From Chloroflexota bacterium (lineage in GTDB: Bacteria; Chloroflexota; Chloroflexia; JAMDCE01): a stretch of DNA of 22,591 bases. The stretch covers positions 347 to 22,937 of the forward strand of contig JAMDCE010000061.1 in the NCBI GenBank assembly GCA_023489135.1. The letters are read 5' to 3'. Positions 12,756 to 20,660 of the stretch are shown in pieces; the first letter of the stretch is position 1; every line of letters starts with the position of its first letter. A model generated the notes under the pieces. It had not been told where the DNA came from and ran no database searches. It saw only the letters and a list, made by a program, of their open reading frames with translations. The position numbers and the translations under genes were made by a program.

Positions 12756-14597
12756 CTACTCTGCATACCTCCACTGGAAATAGTGCTGGCCGATGTTGCC
12801 CATTTCTACTTCCCAGCCCTCGGGGTTGTCCGGCGTGTAGGTCAGCACTCTGCGCTCGAAGGCTTGGATTAGTACCCATTTCTCTTGATTCGATACCTTG
12901 ACACGGGCCCAGTAGGCTTCGGAGATAGGAAAACCCGTAGCGAAGTACGTTGGTTCAAAAAGCTTGCCCTCCTTGATGGCTCCATCTGAATAAACAAGCC
13001 CGTTTGAGTTCAGAAAGTCCCAGAAAACGTTAGCCACGGTATGGTTGGTGTCTGGGACAAAATAACCTCCGGTAACGCCATCGGGACCGCCGGTACTTAC
13101 GTTTCCACCACGGTCCAAAACCTCCGTGATGCCCTGTCCTAGGCTGCGTGGGGCTCTAGTGAGCAGGCCGGAAAAAGAAGCATAAGTTGGGCCGTTGAGG
13201 TCGTCGGGATCTCCCGCAATCGGTATCGCCGCAGGCTTTCTTGGGAGAAACACAAAGTCACCCATCTGAAGCTGGCCGGCCACCAACTCCTTAGTCAGTA
13301 GCCCGTTGGTGACAAACCATCCCGAGCCGCGGGGCCGGTAAGGGTATGTTATCTCCATTCTGGACTTGTCAAAATACTGGACCAAGCGTGTGTGGCCAAG
13401 CTGACCCTCCTGATAGTGTTCCCAGAGCGTAGTTTTCGGCTCCGGACCCCAGAGCCATGTGCGTGATACCGCGCCATTTGCGATGGGTGCGTCGCTTCGC
13501 TCCCACACGGCTCCGATGGAGGGATCAGACACGCCGGCCTGCTCCCATTGGAGTTCTTTCACCAACCCTGCCGGCGGGCCATACATAAACGGGCTCTGAA
13601 GAGCGGTCTGCTTCTCAGGGTTGCCTGGTGTATCCAACAGAGTGCAGTCTGGCCACTCACAACTATCCATTATCGACTTTGTCCAATGGTTGGGATCGCC
13701 CGGCGGAGTTCCGTCGTCCTTGGGATGAGGAAGGCCAAACGCGTGACCCAGTTCATGAATGACTGCAGATGGATTGTCTCTGCAAAATGCGTAGGCAAAG
13801 GGCGACTCACGACATCCCCCGGTATCGGTGCCCTGAGAGTATCTTCCACCGATAGAATCCAGAATCCAATCCCCCAGCGCAGCCATTCCAGTATACGGTC
13901 CCGAAGACACACCTCCAGCGTAACCGTAGCCCCCAACCCAGAAGACGACAGGGATGATGCCGGAGCGGACCATGTCCGGCCTCTGCCATTCAATGTCCAT
14001 CAGGACGTTGTAAATGTCGCCCGGGTCTGCCCCGAGTTTCCCAGGATCCTGCACACATTGGTTGTCCCGTATTGTCTTTGGGCAGTAGGACCTTAGATCG
14101 TTTCCACCGTAGATCACCGTCACATCTGAATACTGGAATGTTTTGCCTCCGAGGTGCTTTGCGTAGAAGTCCTGCGTCACCTTAAGCGCATTCCGAATAT
14201 TAGAGACATCATCTGGATGTGCGGAGAGGTTCTTGGGGACGAAGAGAATGGGCATCACGAAGGGAGGCAAGACCTTTTCTCGGTCCCCGATTTGGGTCTT
14301 CACGGCCCCAATTTGATCGGAATCCGTGAACAGATAGCTTGACGACCACCACGAACTCCGAGCGTCAAACTCGCTGGACAGGAGTACCGGAGAGCCGTAG
14401 TCGTCGACACCGAGCTGAGCGAATTCCGGGTCTTGACTCAGGTTCTCTGCAAGCTCCCTCGCTTGGTCGCCTGAGGCTCGAAGCACGCCTGGATCCAGCG
14501 GCGTGCTTGCTAGGAGCGCCGCCGCTATTATCATTGACAGTGAGGTTACCAACAGGCGAGACAGGCGGGTCCGAAGGTGACTGACGCTGAAGATCAT
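12756..14597 (-). CDS. Secreted metzincin-type zinc metalloprotease with a C-terminal unnamed ~250-residue domain
   Basis: The 613-aa protein (from ATG 14597) has a signal peptide with basic residues and a hydrophobic core SLSMIIAAALLAS (about 18-31), so it is exported. The protease part (about 60-350) contains HELGHAFGLPH with His281, Glu282, His285 and His291, the extended HExxHxxGxxH zinc site of metzincins. A downstream SIMDS is a plausible Met-turn. Cysteines around SYCPKTIRDNQC, GGCRES and DSCEWPDC suggest disulfides. From Val364 to the end runs a second domain (VWERSDAP, VQYFDKSRME, WFVTNGLLTKELVAG, VEMGNIGQHY) that recurs at the N-terminus of the propeller protein at 20661. ATG 14597, or the adjacent 14600, is preferred over ATG 14654 because GGGGAG lies 4-7 nt upstream and the signal peptide then starts correctly. 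The substrate is unknown. Confidence 0.88.
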   Translation of the reverse strand: MIFSVSHLRTRLSRLLVTSLSMIIAAALLASTPLDPGVLRASGDQARELAENLSQDPEFAQLGVDDYGSPVLLSSEFDARSSWWSSSYLFTDSDQIGAVKTQIGDREKVLPPFVMPILFVPKNLSAHPDDVSNIRNALKVTQDFYAKHLGGKTFQYSDVTVIYGGNDLRSYCPKTIRDNQCVQDPGKLGADPGDIYNVLMDIEWQRPDMVRSGIIPVVFWVGGYGYAGGVSSGPYTGMAALGDWILDSIGGRYSQGTDTGGCRESPFAYAFCRDNPSAVIHELGHAFGLPHPKDDGTPPGDPNHWTKSIMDSCEWPDCTLLDTPGNPEKQTALQSPFMYGPPAGLVKELQWEQAGVSDPSIGAVWERSDAPIANGAVSRTWLWGPEPKTTLWEHYQEGQLGHTRLVQYFDKSRMEITYPYRPRGSGWFVTNGLLTKELVAGQLQMGDFVFLPRKPAAIPIAGDPDDLNGPTYASFSGLLTRAPRSLGQGITEVLDRGGNVSTGGPDGVTGGYFVPDTNHTVANVFWDFLNSNGLVYSDGAIKEGKLFEPTYFATGFPISEAYWARVKVSNQEKWVLIQAFERRVLTYTPDNPEGWEVEMGNIGQHYFQWRYAE

Positions 14598-14600
14598 CAT

Positions 14601-15019
14601 TTCTCTCCCCTGCCTCGGGTGTGCTCGGCTGCGGCCTCGTCCGCGAATGGACATTCTCGGTGCTCGGGAAAACCTTCCATAAATCCCCGAGGCCGATGCA
14701 GGTGAATATTGACCGGGTCGGTTGTTCCTGAACGTTTACCTGAGCGTCGGTAAGCGTAGTGGCAAGCTGTGACAGCTAGGTTGTCACAACGGCTTCGCTC
14801 TCGCCCAATACTAGGTCTATTAAGAATAGAGATTGATCCCTGGGAGACGGCGCATTAGTGGGACGTAAAGAAAAAAGAGCGCCCAAGAAGTTAACGCATG
14901 GTGATAGGTCAATAATAGCAGGCGTGTCAATCAGTACTAGGCCCTGTATGAACCAACAAGGTGGCGAGCTTGACGACTGAGTTCCTGCGCTGGAATGGCG
15001 AGCTTCTATGCACTAAGCC
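14601..15019. other. Intergenic region upstream of the divergent secreted-protein genes
   Basis: No gene is visible. It contains an operator-like palindrome (14765-14788) and two copies of TGGCGAGCTT (14962-14971 and 14996-15005) directly upstream of the plus-strand promoter. No convincing -35/-10 pair for the minus-strand metalloprotease gene was found. Confidence 0.5.
14765..14788. promoter_or_regulatory. Operator-like nested palindromes
   Basis: AGCTGTGACAGCT (14765-14777) is a perfect odd palindrome. It overlaps a second inverted pair, TGTGACA (14768-14774) and TGTCACA (14782-14788), with a 7-bp spacer. The location in the divergent intergenic region suits a regulator site for the metalloprotease gene. 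The half-sites resemble CRP/FNR-type sites, but the spacing is wrong for CRP. Confidence 0.35.
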
Positions 15020-15048
15020 TTGACAGAACCAGGGGTAGATAGTATATT
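15020..15048 (+). promoter_or_regulatory. Sigma-70-type promoter of the secreted-protein operon
   Basis: The -35 is a perfect TTGACA (15020-15025), the spacer is 17 bp and the -10 is TATATT (15043-15048). Transcription would start near 15055, leaving a leader of about 226 nt before the ATG at 15282. Confidence 0.8.
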
Positions 15049-15281
15049 GTTCCTGGTAATACCCACTACTCTCCATCGACTCACAGCACAAGCAAGAACT
15101 GGTGCCTGCCGAGCCGTCTCCTTCCCAACCATAGTTCTCGCCCAAGCATCTTTGTCACCAGGCAGACATCCTCATTAGTGCAACGTGTTAAGAACGACAT
15201 CTTGTTCCTTTCGCAGAATGTAGTCATCGGCCTCGGCCAGGGGAATGTAGGTACAGGCATTCCACAGAGAGGAGATTCGAA

Positions 15282-17627
15282 ATGAAAGGACGGCCGTTCA
15301 CCCTAGTTTCCTTAGTGGTGATTGTGGGCTTGCTAGCCACGTTTATGCCAACGTCATTCATTTCTTTGCCAGTAGGGGGCCAGGCAGCTAATCCAAAGGC
15401 TGCACCTCTCGAAAGCGCCCTTGGGCTAGCGCCACAAGTTGTGGAAGCGTCCTCCGGTTCGCTAAGCTGGGCGGCACGAGCGAATATGCCTACAGAACGC
15501 GCGTATCTGGGAGTTGCCCTGGCCGACAATGGCAAAATCTACGCTATTGGTGGACAAAACAACGCTGGTATTCTCGCCACCGTTGAAGAGTACGATCCGG
15601 CAACCGATACCTGGAGGACTCGCACGAGCATGCCTACCGCTCGTCGACACGTTGGTGTTGCAGCCAGCAGTGGAAAGGTTTATGCCATCGGGGGTGAGAG
15701 CGGGACTGAGTTTACCAAAGTCGAAGAGTACGATCCGGTAACCGATACGTGGACAGCTCGGCGCAGTATGCCTACGCCCCGGCACGCTTTTGGGCTGGTG
15801 ACGGCCGATAATGGAAAGATCTACGCGATTGGAGGGTATAGCCATCTTGTTGGTGGCTTCCTGGCAGTTGTTGAGGAATATGATCCGAGAACCGATACGT
15901 GGACGACTCGCACCAGCATGCCGACTGCTCGGCAGGCACTCGGGGTAGCGGCGGGCAACGGGAAAATCTACGCAATTGGTGGCGCATCAAACCGTGATCT
16001 TAATGTCGTTGAGGAATATGACCCTGAAAGCGACAGATGGACGACTCGTACCAGCATGCCAAGTGCCCGAGGCGCTCTGGGAGTGGTAACGGCCGCTGAC
16101 GGGCTGATCTATGCTATCGGGGGACACAATCCAAACTTGGGCGGCATGCTTTCCACGGTTGAAGAGTACGACCCGAAAACTGATAGTTGGGCAAAGCGAA
16201 CCAGTATGCTCACTGCGCGTTGGTATCTGGGAACGACAGCGGCCGACAACGGGAGAATCTACGCTGTAGGGGGAATATCCTATACGGGTGGCTGGCTAAA
16301 CGTCGTCGAGGAAGCAACGATTGGGACGGCACCGCCGAGTGTGTTGCCTCCTCAGAGGCAAGCATCCTCGGAAGGCCTGTCAAGGCTCTTCGATCTGGGC
16401 TCGTTCACGAATCCAGGTCAAGATGGCCCCTGGGTCGCTGAGGTAGATTGGGGAGATGGCTCGCTACCTGACAAGTTCGATATTCTTGTGGCGGGGCCCT
16501 TAGGCACGCGATTCCATACCTATGCTGACAACGGGGACTACACGGTAAGGGTCACAGTCACAGACAAGGATGGCGAGTCAGGTTCTGGCAGTTTCCTTGC
16601 CCGAGTGGAGAACGTTCCGCCCGAGGTTGACGCTGGTTCCGAGGCTACGATTAATGAGGGACAGACTTTCTCCGGTTCGGGCTCCTTCACCGATCTAGGT
16701 GCCGACACCTGGACGGCCATAGTCGACTACGAGGATGGTTCAGGCGTGCAGCCTCTGCCTCTCAACCCTGACAAGACGTTCTCGCTCAGCCACACGTGCG
16801 CCGATAACGGTCTCTACACTGTGACGGTCACGGTCACCGACGATGATGGTGGCGCGGGATCTGACATTGTCGTCGTGACAGTCAGAAACGTTGCCCCAGA
16901 GGTGGGGGCGATAACTGCGCCGGTGGACCCAGTGGCTGTCGACACGCCGATCAGCACCAGCGCGCCGTTCACCGACCCCGGCCGGCTTGACACCCACAGC
17001 GCCGTCTGGGATTGGGGAGATGGCGGCACCTCGGCCGGCACGGTGACTGAAACGAATGCCCCCGGCTCCGTAACCGGAACTCACACCTACACAACCGCAG
17101 GCGTCTATACGCTCAGGCTTACTGTGACGGATAAGGACAACGAGTCGGGCGAGTCCATCTTTGAATACGTCGTCGTCTATGATTCCAGCGCTGGGTTTGT
17201 TACGGGGGGTGGGTGGATCAACTCTCCCCCCGGGGCATATCCATCGAATCCAGCCTTGACCGGCAAGGCGACATTTGGCTTCGTGTCCAAGTACGAGAAG
17301 GGCGCGACGGTGCCGACTGGCAATACTGAGTTCCAGTTCAAAGTGGCCAACCTGAACTTCCACAGCACGAGCTACCAGTGGCTGATCGTCTCGGGACCGA
17401 AAGCGCAGTTCAAGGGTTCAGGAACGATCAATGGTGCAGGAGACTACGGCTTTATGCTCACGGCTACCGACGGCCACATCAATGGAGGAGGCGTAGACAA
17501 GTTCCGAATCAAGATCTGGGATAGGGCTACTGGAGAGATCGTCTATGATAATCAAATGGGCGACTCGGACACCGCTGATGCGACAACGGCTATTCAGGGC
17601 GGGAGCATCGTCATTCATAAAGGCTAA
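15282..17627 (+). CDS. Secreted Kelch-repeat/PKD protein with a conserved C-terminal beta domain
   Basis: This 781-aa exported protein starts with a signal peptide (MKGRPFTLVSLVVIVGLLAT...). Six Kelch motifs follow (about 58-345), each with a variant of NGKIYAIGG and VEEYDPxTDTW and a spacing of about 47-50 residues, enough for a six-bladed propeller. Three PKD-type domains come next, marked by DWGDGS (about 387), VDYEDGSG (about 481) and WDWGDGG (about 576), each ending in a TVTVTDxDG-like strand. The last ~145 residues begin GFVTGGGWINSPPGAY and resemble the module I know as the post-COAP-1 type, often placed after PKD domains. It probably binds glycans or proteins at the cell surface. No sortase motif or C-terminal anchor is visible. 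AGAGGAGA lies 6 nt before the ATG. Confidence 0.9.
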   Translation: MKGRPFTLVSLVVIVGLLATFMPTSFISLPVGGQAANPKAAPLESALGLAPQVVEASSGSLSWAARANMPTERAYLGVALADNGKIYAIGGQNNAGILATVEEYDPATDTWRTRTSMPTARRHVGVAASSGKVYAIGGESGTEFTKVEEYDPVTDTWTARRSMPTPRHAFGLVTADNGKIYAIGGYSHLVGGFLAVVEEYDPRTDTWTTRTSMPTARQALGVAAGNGKIYAIGGASNRDLNVVEEYDPESDRWTTRTSMPSARGALGVVTAADGLIYAIGGHNPNLGGMLSTVEEYDPKTDSWAKRTSMLTARWYLGTTAADNGRIYAVGGISYTGGWLNVVEEATIGTAPPSVLPPQRQASSEGLSRLFDLGSFTNPGQDGPWVAEVDWGDGSLPDKFDILVAGPLGTRFHTYADNGDYTVRVTVTDKDGESGSGSFLARVENVPPEVDAGSEATINEGQTFSGSGSFTDLGADTWTAIVDYEDGSGVQPLPLNPDKTFSLSHTCADNGLYTVTVTVTDDDGGAGSDIVVVTVRNVAPEVGAITAPVDPVAVDTPISTSAPFTDPGRLDTHSAVWDWGDGGTSAGTVTETNAPGSVTGTHTYTTAGVYTLRLTVTDKDNESGESIFEYVVVYDSSAGFVTGGGWINSPPGAYPSNPALTGKATFGFVSKYEKGATVPTGNTEFQFKVANLNFHSTSYQWLIVSGPKAQFKGSGTINGAGDYGFMLTATDGHINGGGVDKFRIKIWDRATGEIVYDNQMGDSDTADATTAIQGGSIVIHKG

Positions 17628-17663
17628 CTTGTAAAAGTAGGTCCTATAGAGAGGAGACCTGCA

Positions 17664-19844
17664 ATGAAAGGACGCCTGTTCAGCCTATCTGCCATCGTGG
17701 TGATCATCACGTTAGTTCTTGGTCTTGTGCCAACGACCCTGATTCCCACGGCAGCAGGGACTCAGATCGAAACGCCGAGCGTTGCCATGCCTGACCGTAG
17801 TCGTGTCGCGGCAGCTTTACGAAGCTCTCCTGTGATGTTCATCGAGAACGTTGGCCAGTTCGATCCAAAGGCTCGATTCCAAGTGATGGGCGGGGATGGC
17901 GCCATTTATCTTTCCGATAATGCCATCTGGCTTAGCGTGCTGGAAAAGCCTTCCCCGTCCGAATCCTCATCGTTTAATCCTAGTGACAGAAAAGGTCTGT
18001 TGGACCGGTTTGAACTAGAGAAAGGCACAGCATCTGAAAATAAACCTCGAAAAGGCGTCAACCTCAAACTGAGTTTTGACGGGGCGAATCCCCATTCTCG
18101 CCTTGAGCCTCTTAATCGTCTCGAAACCCATTTTTCTTACTTTAGAGGCAGCGATCCGAGCGAGTGGAAGATAGATGTGCCGGTCTGGGGAGGAGTTCGC
18201 TACGTTGATGTGTACCCTGGATTAGACTTGGAACTCACCAGCCAGAACGGCCGGATGGTGCAGCGGATGGTGGCCAAGCCCGAGGCGAATCTGAACGCAG
18301 TGCGTCTGAAGGTGGAAGGCGCTGATGAGATGAGTGTAGACGGCGACCGCCTCCGTCTCAAGACGGCACTGGGCGATTTGTCTTTTCCGCTGTTGAAGGT
18401 GGCGGGTCCCGACTGGCCCGACGGGTCTACTCTATTGGAATCTGAGGGGCATCCGGAAATTAACGGGACCATCATTGCGTCGCCCTTCTCCTCGTCTCTC
18501 GCTCCAGAAGCCTCTCTTTTTGCTTATGATGCCTCTGGTCTCATTTACTCTACTTTCCTAAGCGATTCGTCTTTCCTAAGCGATTCGTCGGAGAACATTG
18601 CCGTAGATAGCTACGGTGACGCTTACGTGACTGGCATCGCATATTCTTCAGACTTTCCCACCACGCCTGGAGCCTTTGACACGAGTTTCAATGGATACGC
18701 TGACGCCTTTGTCGCCAAGCTCAACTCCACTGGAAGTCAACTTGTCTACTCCACCTACCTAGGCGGAGACGATTGGGATTACGTCGATGGCATTGCAGTG
18801 GATAGCGCTGGCTCCGCCTATGTCACTGGCAGTACTTGGTCTTCAGACTTCCCTACCACTGCTGGGGCTTTTGACACTACATTCAATGGCGGCTACTACG
18901 ACGCCTTTGCCACCAAGCTCAACTCCACTGGAAGTCAACTTGTCTACTCCACCTACCTAGGCGGAGACGATTGGGATTACGTCGATGGCATTGCAGTGGA
19001 TAGCGCTGGCGCCGCTTACCTGATTGGCCAAACCTACTCTGGGGATTTTCTCACCACTCCCGACGCCTTTGACACCACTTTCGATGGTGGCAATGCCTTT
19101 GTCACCAAACTGGCAGTTGGTTACTGGGTAACCACCTCATCCAATCCTCCCAGCGGAGGAACGGTTAGCCCCGGTTCCGGTTTCTACGGACAAAACGCCA
19201 GGTTCACAGCCAGGCCGTCTGCGGGTTACGCCTTCCTCAACTGGACCATCAACGGCGTAACCGGCAATACAAGCAATCCGCTCACACTAAACGCCACCGG
19301 ACCGACCACTCTGGTGGCCAACTTCACCAACCAACTGACTAACACTCTGTACCTCCCGGTGATCCTGGACAATGCCTACGGCGGCTGGAACACGGGCGTC
19401 AGCATCCGCAATCCTTCTGGAGGGGCCACTCTGGTCGAAATCGTGTACTATGGCGACGAGGGCACCGTTGTAGCTACTGATCTGCAAACTGTTGCCGCGA
19501 ACGGCTCCTGGGGTATCTATCAAGGAGGCAGGCTAGGAGGCAACTGGGCTGGCTCCGCAACCGTACTTAGCACTAAGCCCGTCACTGCCATCGTCAACGA
19601 GGTCGGTCCCACAGGCTCTTCTATGGGCTACACCGGAGCAATCACTTCAGCCACAACCATTTATCTCCCGGCAGTGATGGATAACGCCTACGGAGGCTGG
19701 ACTAGCGGCATCGGCATCAAGAACACTTCGAACATCGCCGCGGCCGTGACCATCAGGTACTACCGGCCTGACGGGGTACAGGCCGGCTCTGATTCTCAAA
19801 ACATCCAGCCTAACGGCTACTGGGGGGGTCTATCAAGGTGGTAA
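17664..19844 (+). CDS. Secreted SBBP-repeat protein with InlB-like and tandem beta modules, frameshifted at its 3' part
   Basis: The visible frame encodes 726 aa. A signal peptide (MKGRLFSLSAIVVIITLVLG...) is followed by an N-terminal domain with MFIENVGQFDPKARF, typical of proteins carrying SBBP repeats. Three SBBP beta-propeller repeats lie at about 293-485 (variants of LVYSTYLGG...IAVDSxGxAYVTG). A divergent InlB-like repeat follows (about 490-555: NPPSGGTVSPGSGFYGQ ... FLNWTING). From residue 563 the protein enters ~104-residue modules that begin YLPVILDNAYGGW. The second module is cut when the frame ends WGGLSRW at a G7 tract. Removing one G restores YWGVYQGG and joins the downstream frame to 20586. 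The start has AGAGGAGA 6 nt upstream and lies 36 bp after the Kelch/PKD gene. Confidence 0.88.
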   Translation: MKGRLFSLSAIVVIITLVLGLVPTTLIPTAAGTQIETPSVAMPDRSRVAAALRSSPVMFIENVGQFDPKARFQVMGGDGAIYLSDNAIWLSVLEKPSPSESSSFNPSDRKGLLDRFELEKGTASENKPRKGVNLKLSFDGANPHSRLEPLNRLETHFSYFRGSDPSEWKIDVPVWGGVRYVDVYPGLDLELTSQNGRMVQRMVAKPEANLNAVRLKVEGADEMSVDGDRLRLKTALGDLSFPLLKVAGPDWPDGSTLLESEGHPEINGTIIASPFSSSLAPEASLFAYDASGLIYSTFLSDSSFLSDSSENIAVDSYGDAYVTGIAYSSDFPTTPGAFDTSFNGYADAFVAKLNSTGSQLVYSTYLGGDDWDYVDGIAVDSAGSAYVTGSTWSSDFPTTAGAFDTTFNGGYYDAFATKLNSTGSQLVYSTYLGGDDWDYVDGIAVDSAGAAYLIGQTYSGDFLTTPDAFDTTFDGGNAFVTKLAVGYWVTTSSNPPSGGTVSPGSGFYGQNARFTARPSAGYAFLNWTINGVTGNTSNPLTLNATGPTTLVANFTNQLTNTLYLPVILDNAYGGWNTGVSIRNPSGGATLVEIVYYGDEGTVVATDLQTVAANGSWGIYQGGRLGGNWAGSATVLSTKPVTAIVNEVGPTGSSMGYTGAITSATTIYLPAVMDNAYGGWTSGIGIKNTSNIAAAVTIRYYRPDGVQAGSDSQNIQPNGYWGGLSRW
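18553..18588 (+). repeat. Perfect 18-bp tandem duplication in the SBBP gene
   Basis: The unit CTTTCCTAAGCGATTCGT occurs twice in a row (18553-18570 and 18571-18588). It duplicates six residues (FLSDSS) near the first SBBP repeat without breaking the frame. Confidence 0.9.
18715..18812 (+). repeat. 98-bp perfect direct repeat, first copy (SBBP unit)
   Basis: These 98 bases are identical to 18913-19010, a period of 198 bp or 66 residues. They code for the most conserved part of two SBBP repeats (KLNSTGSQLVYSTYLGG ... IAVDSAG). Identity at synonymous positions points to a recent duplication or gene conversion. Confidence 0.92.
18913..19010 (+). repeat. 98-bp perfect direct repeat, second copy (SBBP unit)
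   Basis: This is the second copy of the repeat at 18715-18812. Sequence identity is lost abruptly on both sides, where the flanking SBBP residues differ. Confidence 0.92.
19822..19828 (+). other. G7 homopolymer with a one-base frameshift
   Basis: Seven G in a row follow TAC T. The in-frame reading gives a premature end 16 bases later. Deleting one G reads on into a sequence homologous to the other modules for another 750 bases. The distances between module starts (19350, 19662, 19975, 20290) are 312, 313 and 315 nt, so only the module containing the G7 tract has a length that is not a multiple of three. It is either an assembly/sequencing error or a slippage-prone switch. Confidence 0.85.
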
Positions 19845-19872
19845 GTTTGGCGGAGGCTGGGCCGGTTCGGCG

Positions 19873-20586
19873 GTGGTGACCTCGAATCAGCCGGTGGTAG
19901 CCGTGGTGAACGAGGTCCATTCCTCTGGCAGCGCCATAAGCTACAATGGCTTCCCCGCCGGAGGCAACCTGGTAAACCTCCCTACAGTCCTCAACAACGC
20001 CTATGGAGGCTGGACCACTGGTGTCAGCATTCAGAATACGAGCACCAGTCCAGGGAGCGGGACCATCACTTACTACAATGCCAACGGAACCAAGGCTGGT
20101 GAACAAAGCATTAATCTGTTGCCTAGAGGCAGCATTGGCCTTTATCAAGGAGCAGCCGGCCTGTCTGATGGTTGGGCTGGCTCCGCCGTCATTTCCACGA
20201 CCACGACCGTGGTCGCCATCGTCAACGAGGTGCCAACCTCAGGGGACGCCATGGGCTATGGAGGGGTAGTCACGGGTGAAACCGAGGTGAATCTCCCGGC
20301 CGTGATGGACAACGCTTACGGCGGCTGGAACACGGGGATGGGAATTCAGAACACCGCGACTGGCAGCGTGGGAGTGACGGTCACCTACTACGACACGGGC
20401 GGTACGCAGATCGGCTCAGCCATCGGGAAGACCATTCCGGCTCGCGGCTACTGGGGACTTTACCAGGGCGGCACCCTAGGAGGAGGAGCCGGATCGGCGA
20501 AGATCGTCGCCACTGGTCCGGTCGCCGTGATCGTGAACGAAATAGGTCCGGGGGGGAGCGCGATTAGCTATAACGGAAGTCAATAG
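19873..20586 (+). CDS. Continuation of the SBBP/tandem-module protein in the shifted frame
   Basis: This 237-codon frame is not an independent gene: it starts at a GTG inside a module and has no ribosome binding site. It encodes the rest of module 2 (VAVVNEVHSSGSAISYNG), all of module 3 (NLPTVLNNAYGGWTTG ...) and module 4 (NLPAVMDNAYGGWNTG ...), then stops at 20586. The modules share a pattern: a start LPxVxxNAYGGWxTG, a middle xIxNTS...VTxxYY, then GxYQGG...GSA and a closing VAxVNEV...SYNG. The full product would be about 973 aa with four modules after the SBBP propeller and the InlB-like repeat, ending without an anchor motif. Confidence 0.85.
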   Translation: MVTSNQPVVAVVNEVHSSGSAISYNGFPAGGNLVNLPTVLNNAYGGWTTGVSIQNTSTSPGSGTITYYNANGTKAGEQSINLLPRGSIGLYQGAAGLSDGWAGSAVISTTTTVVAIVNEVPTSGDAMGYGGVVTGETEVNLPAVMDNAYGGWNTGMGIQNTATGSVGVTVTYYDTGGTQIGSAIGKTIPARGYWGLYQGGTLGGGAGSAKIVATGPVAVIVNEIGPGGSAISYNGSQ

Positions 20587-20660
20587 ATGGTCTCGACTCT
20601 TGTAGCCTTGGATCATCACAGCGGAGCTCCACTATCCAATATCAACAGGAGGATGCACCT

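Noticed and set aside
14768..14788. CRP-binding site
   Set aside because: TGTGA and TCACA are present, but the spacer is 11 bp instead of the 6 bp of CRP sites.
14850..14890. Cyclic-di-GMP riboswitch, because of a GGGACGTAAAG-like word
   Set aside because: The other conserved parts of the GEMM motif are missing, and the word lies upstream of the promoter, so it would not be transcribed with the operon.
15570..16320. Regularly spaced similar segments that could suggest a CRISPR-like array
   Set aside because: They are in-frame Kelch repeats of about 140-150 bp with third-position differences, not short identical repeats with unique spacers.
16740..17363. Minus-strand open frame of 207 codons
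   Set aside because: It is antisense to the PKD region of the Kelch/PKD gene; the plus-strand repeats are clearly coding.
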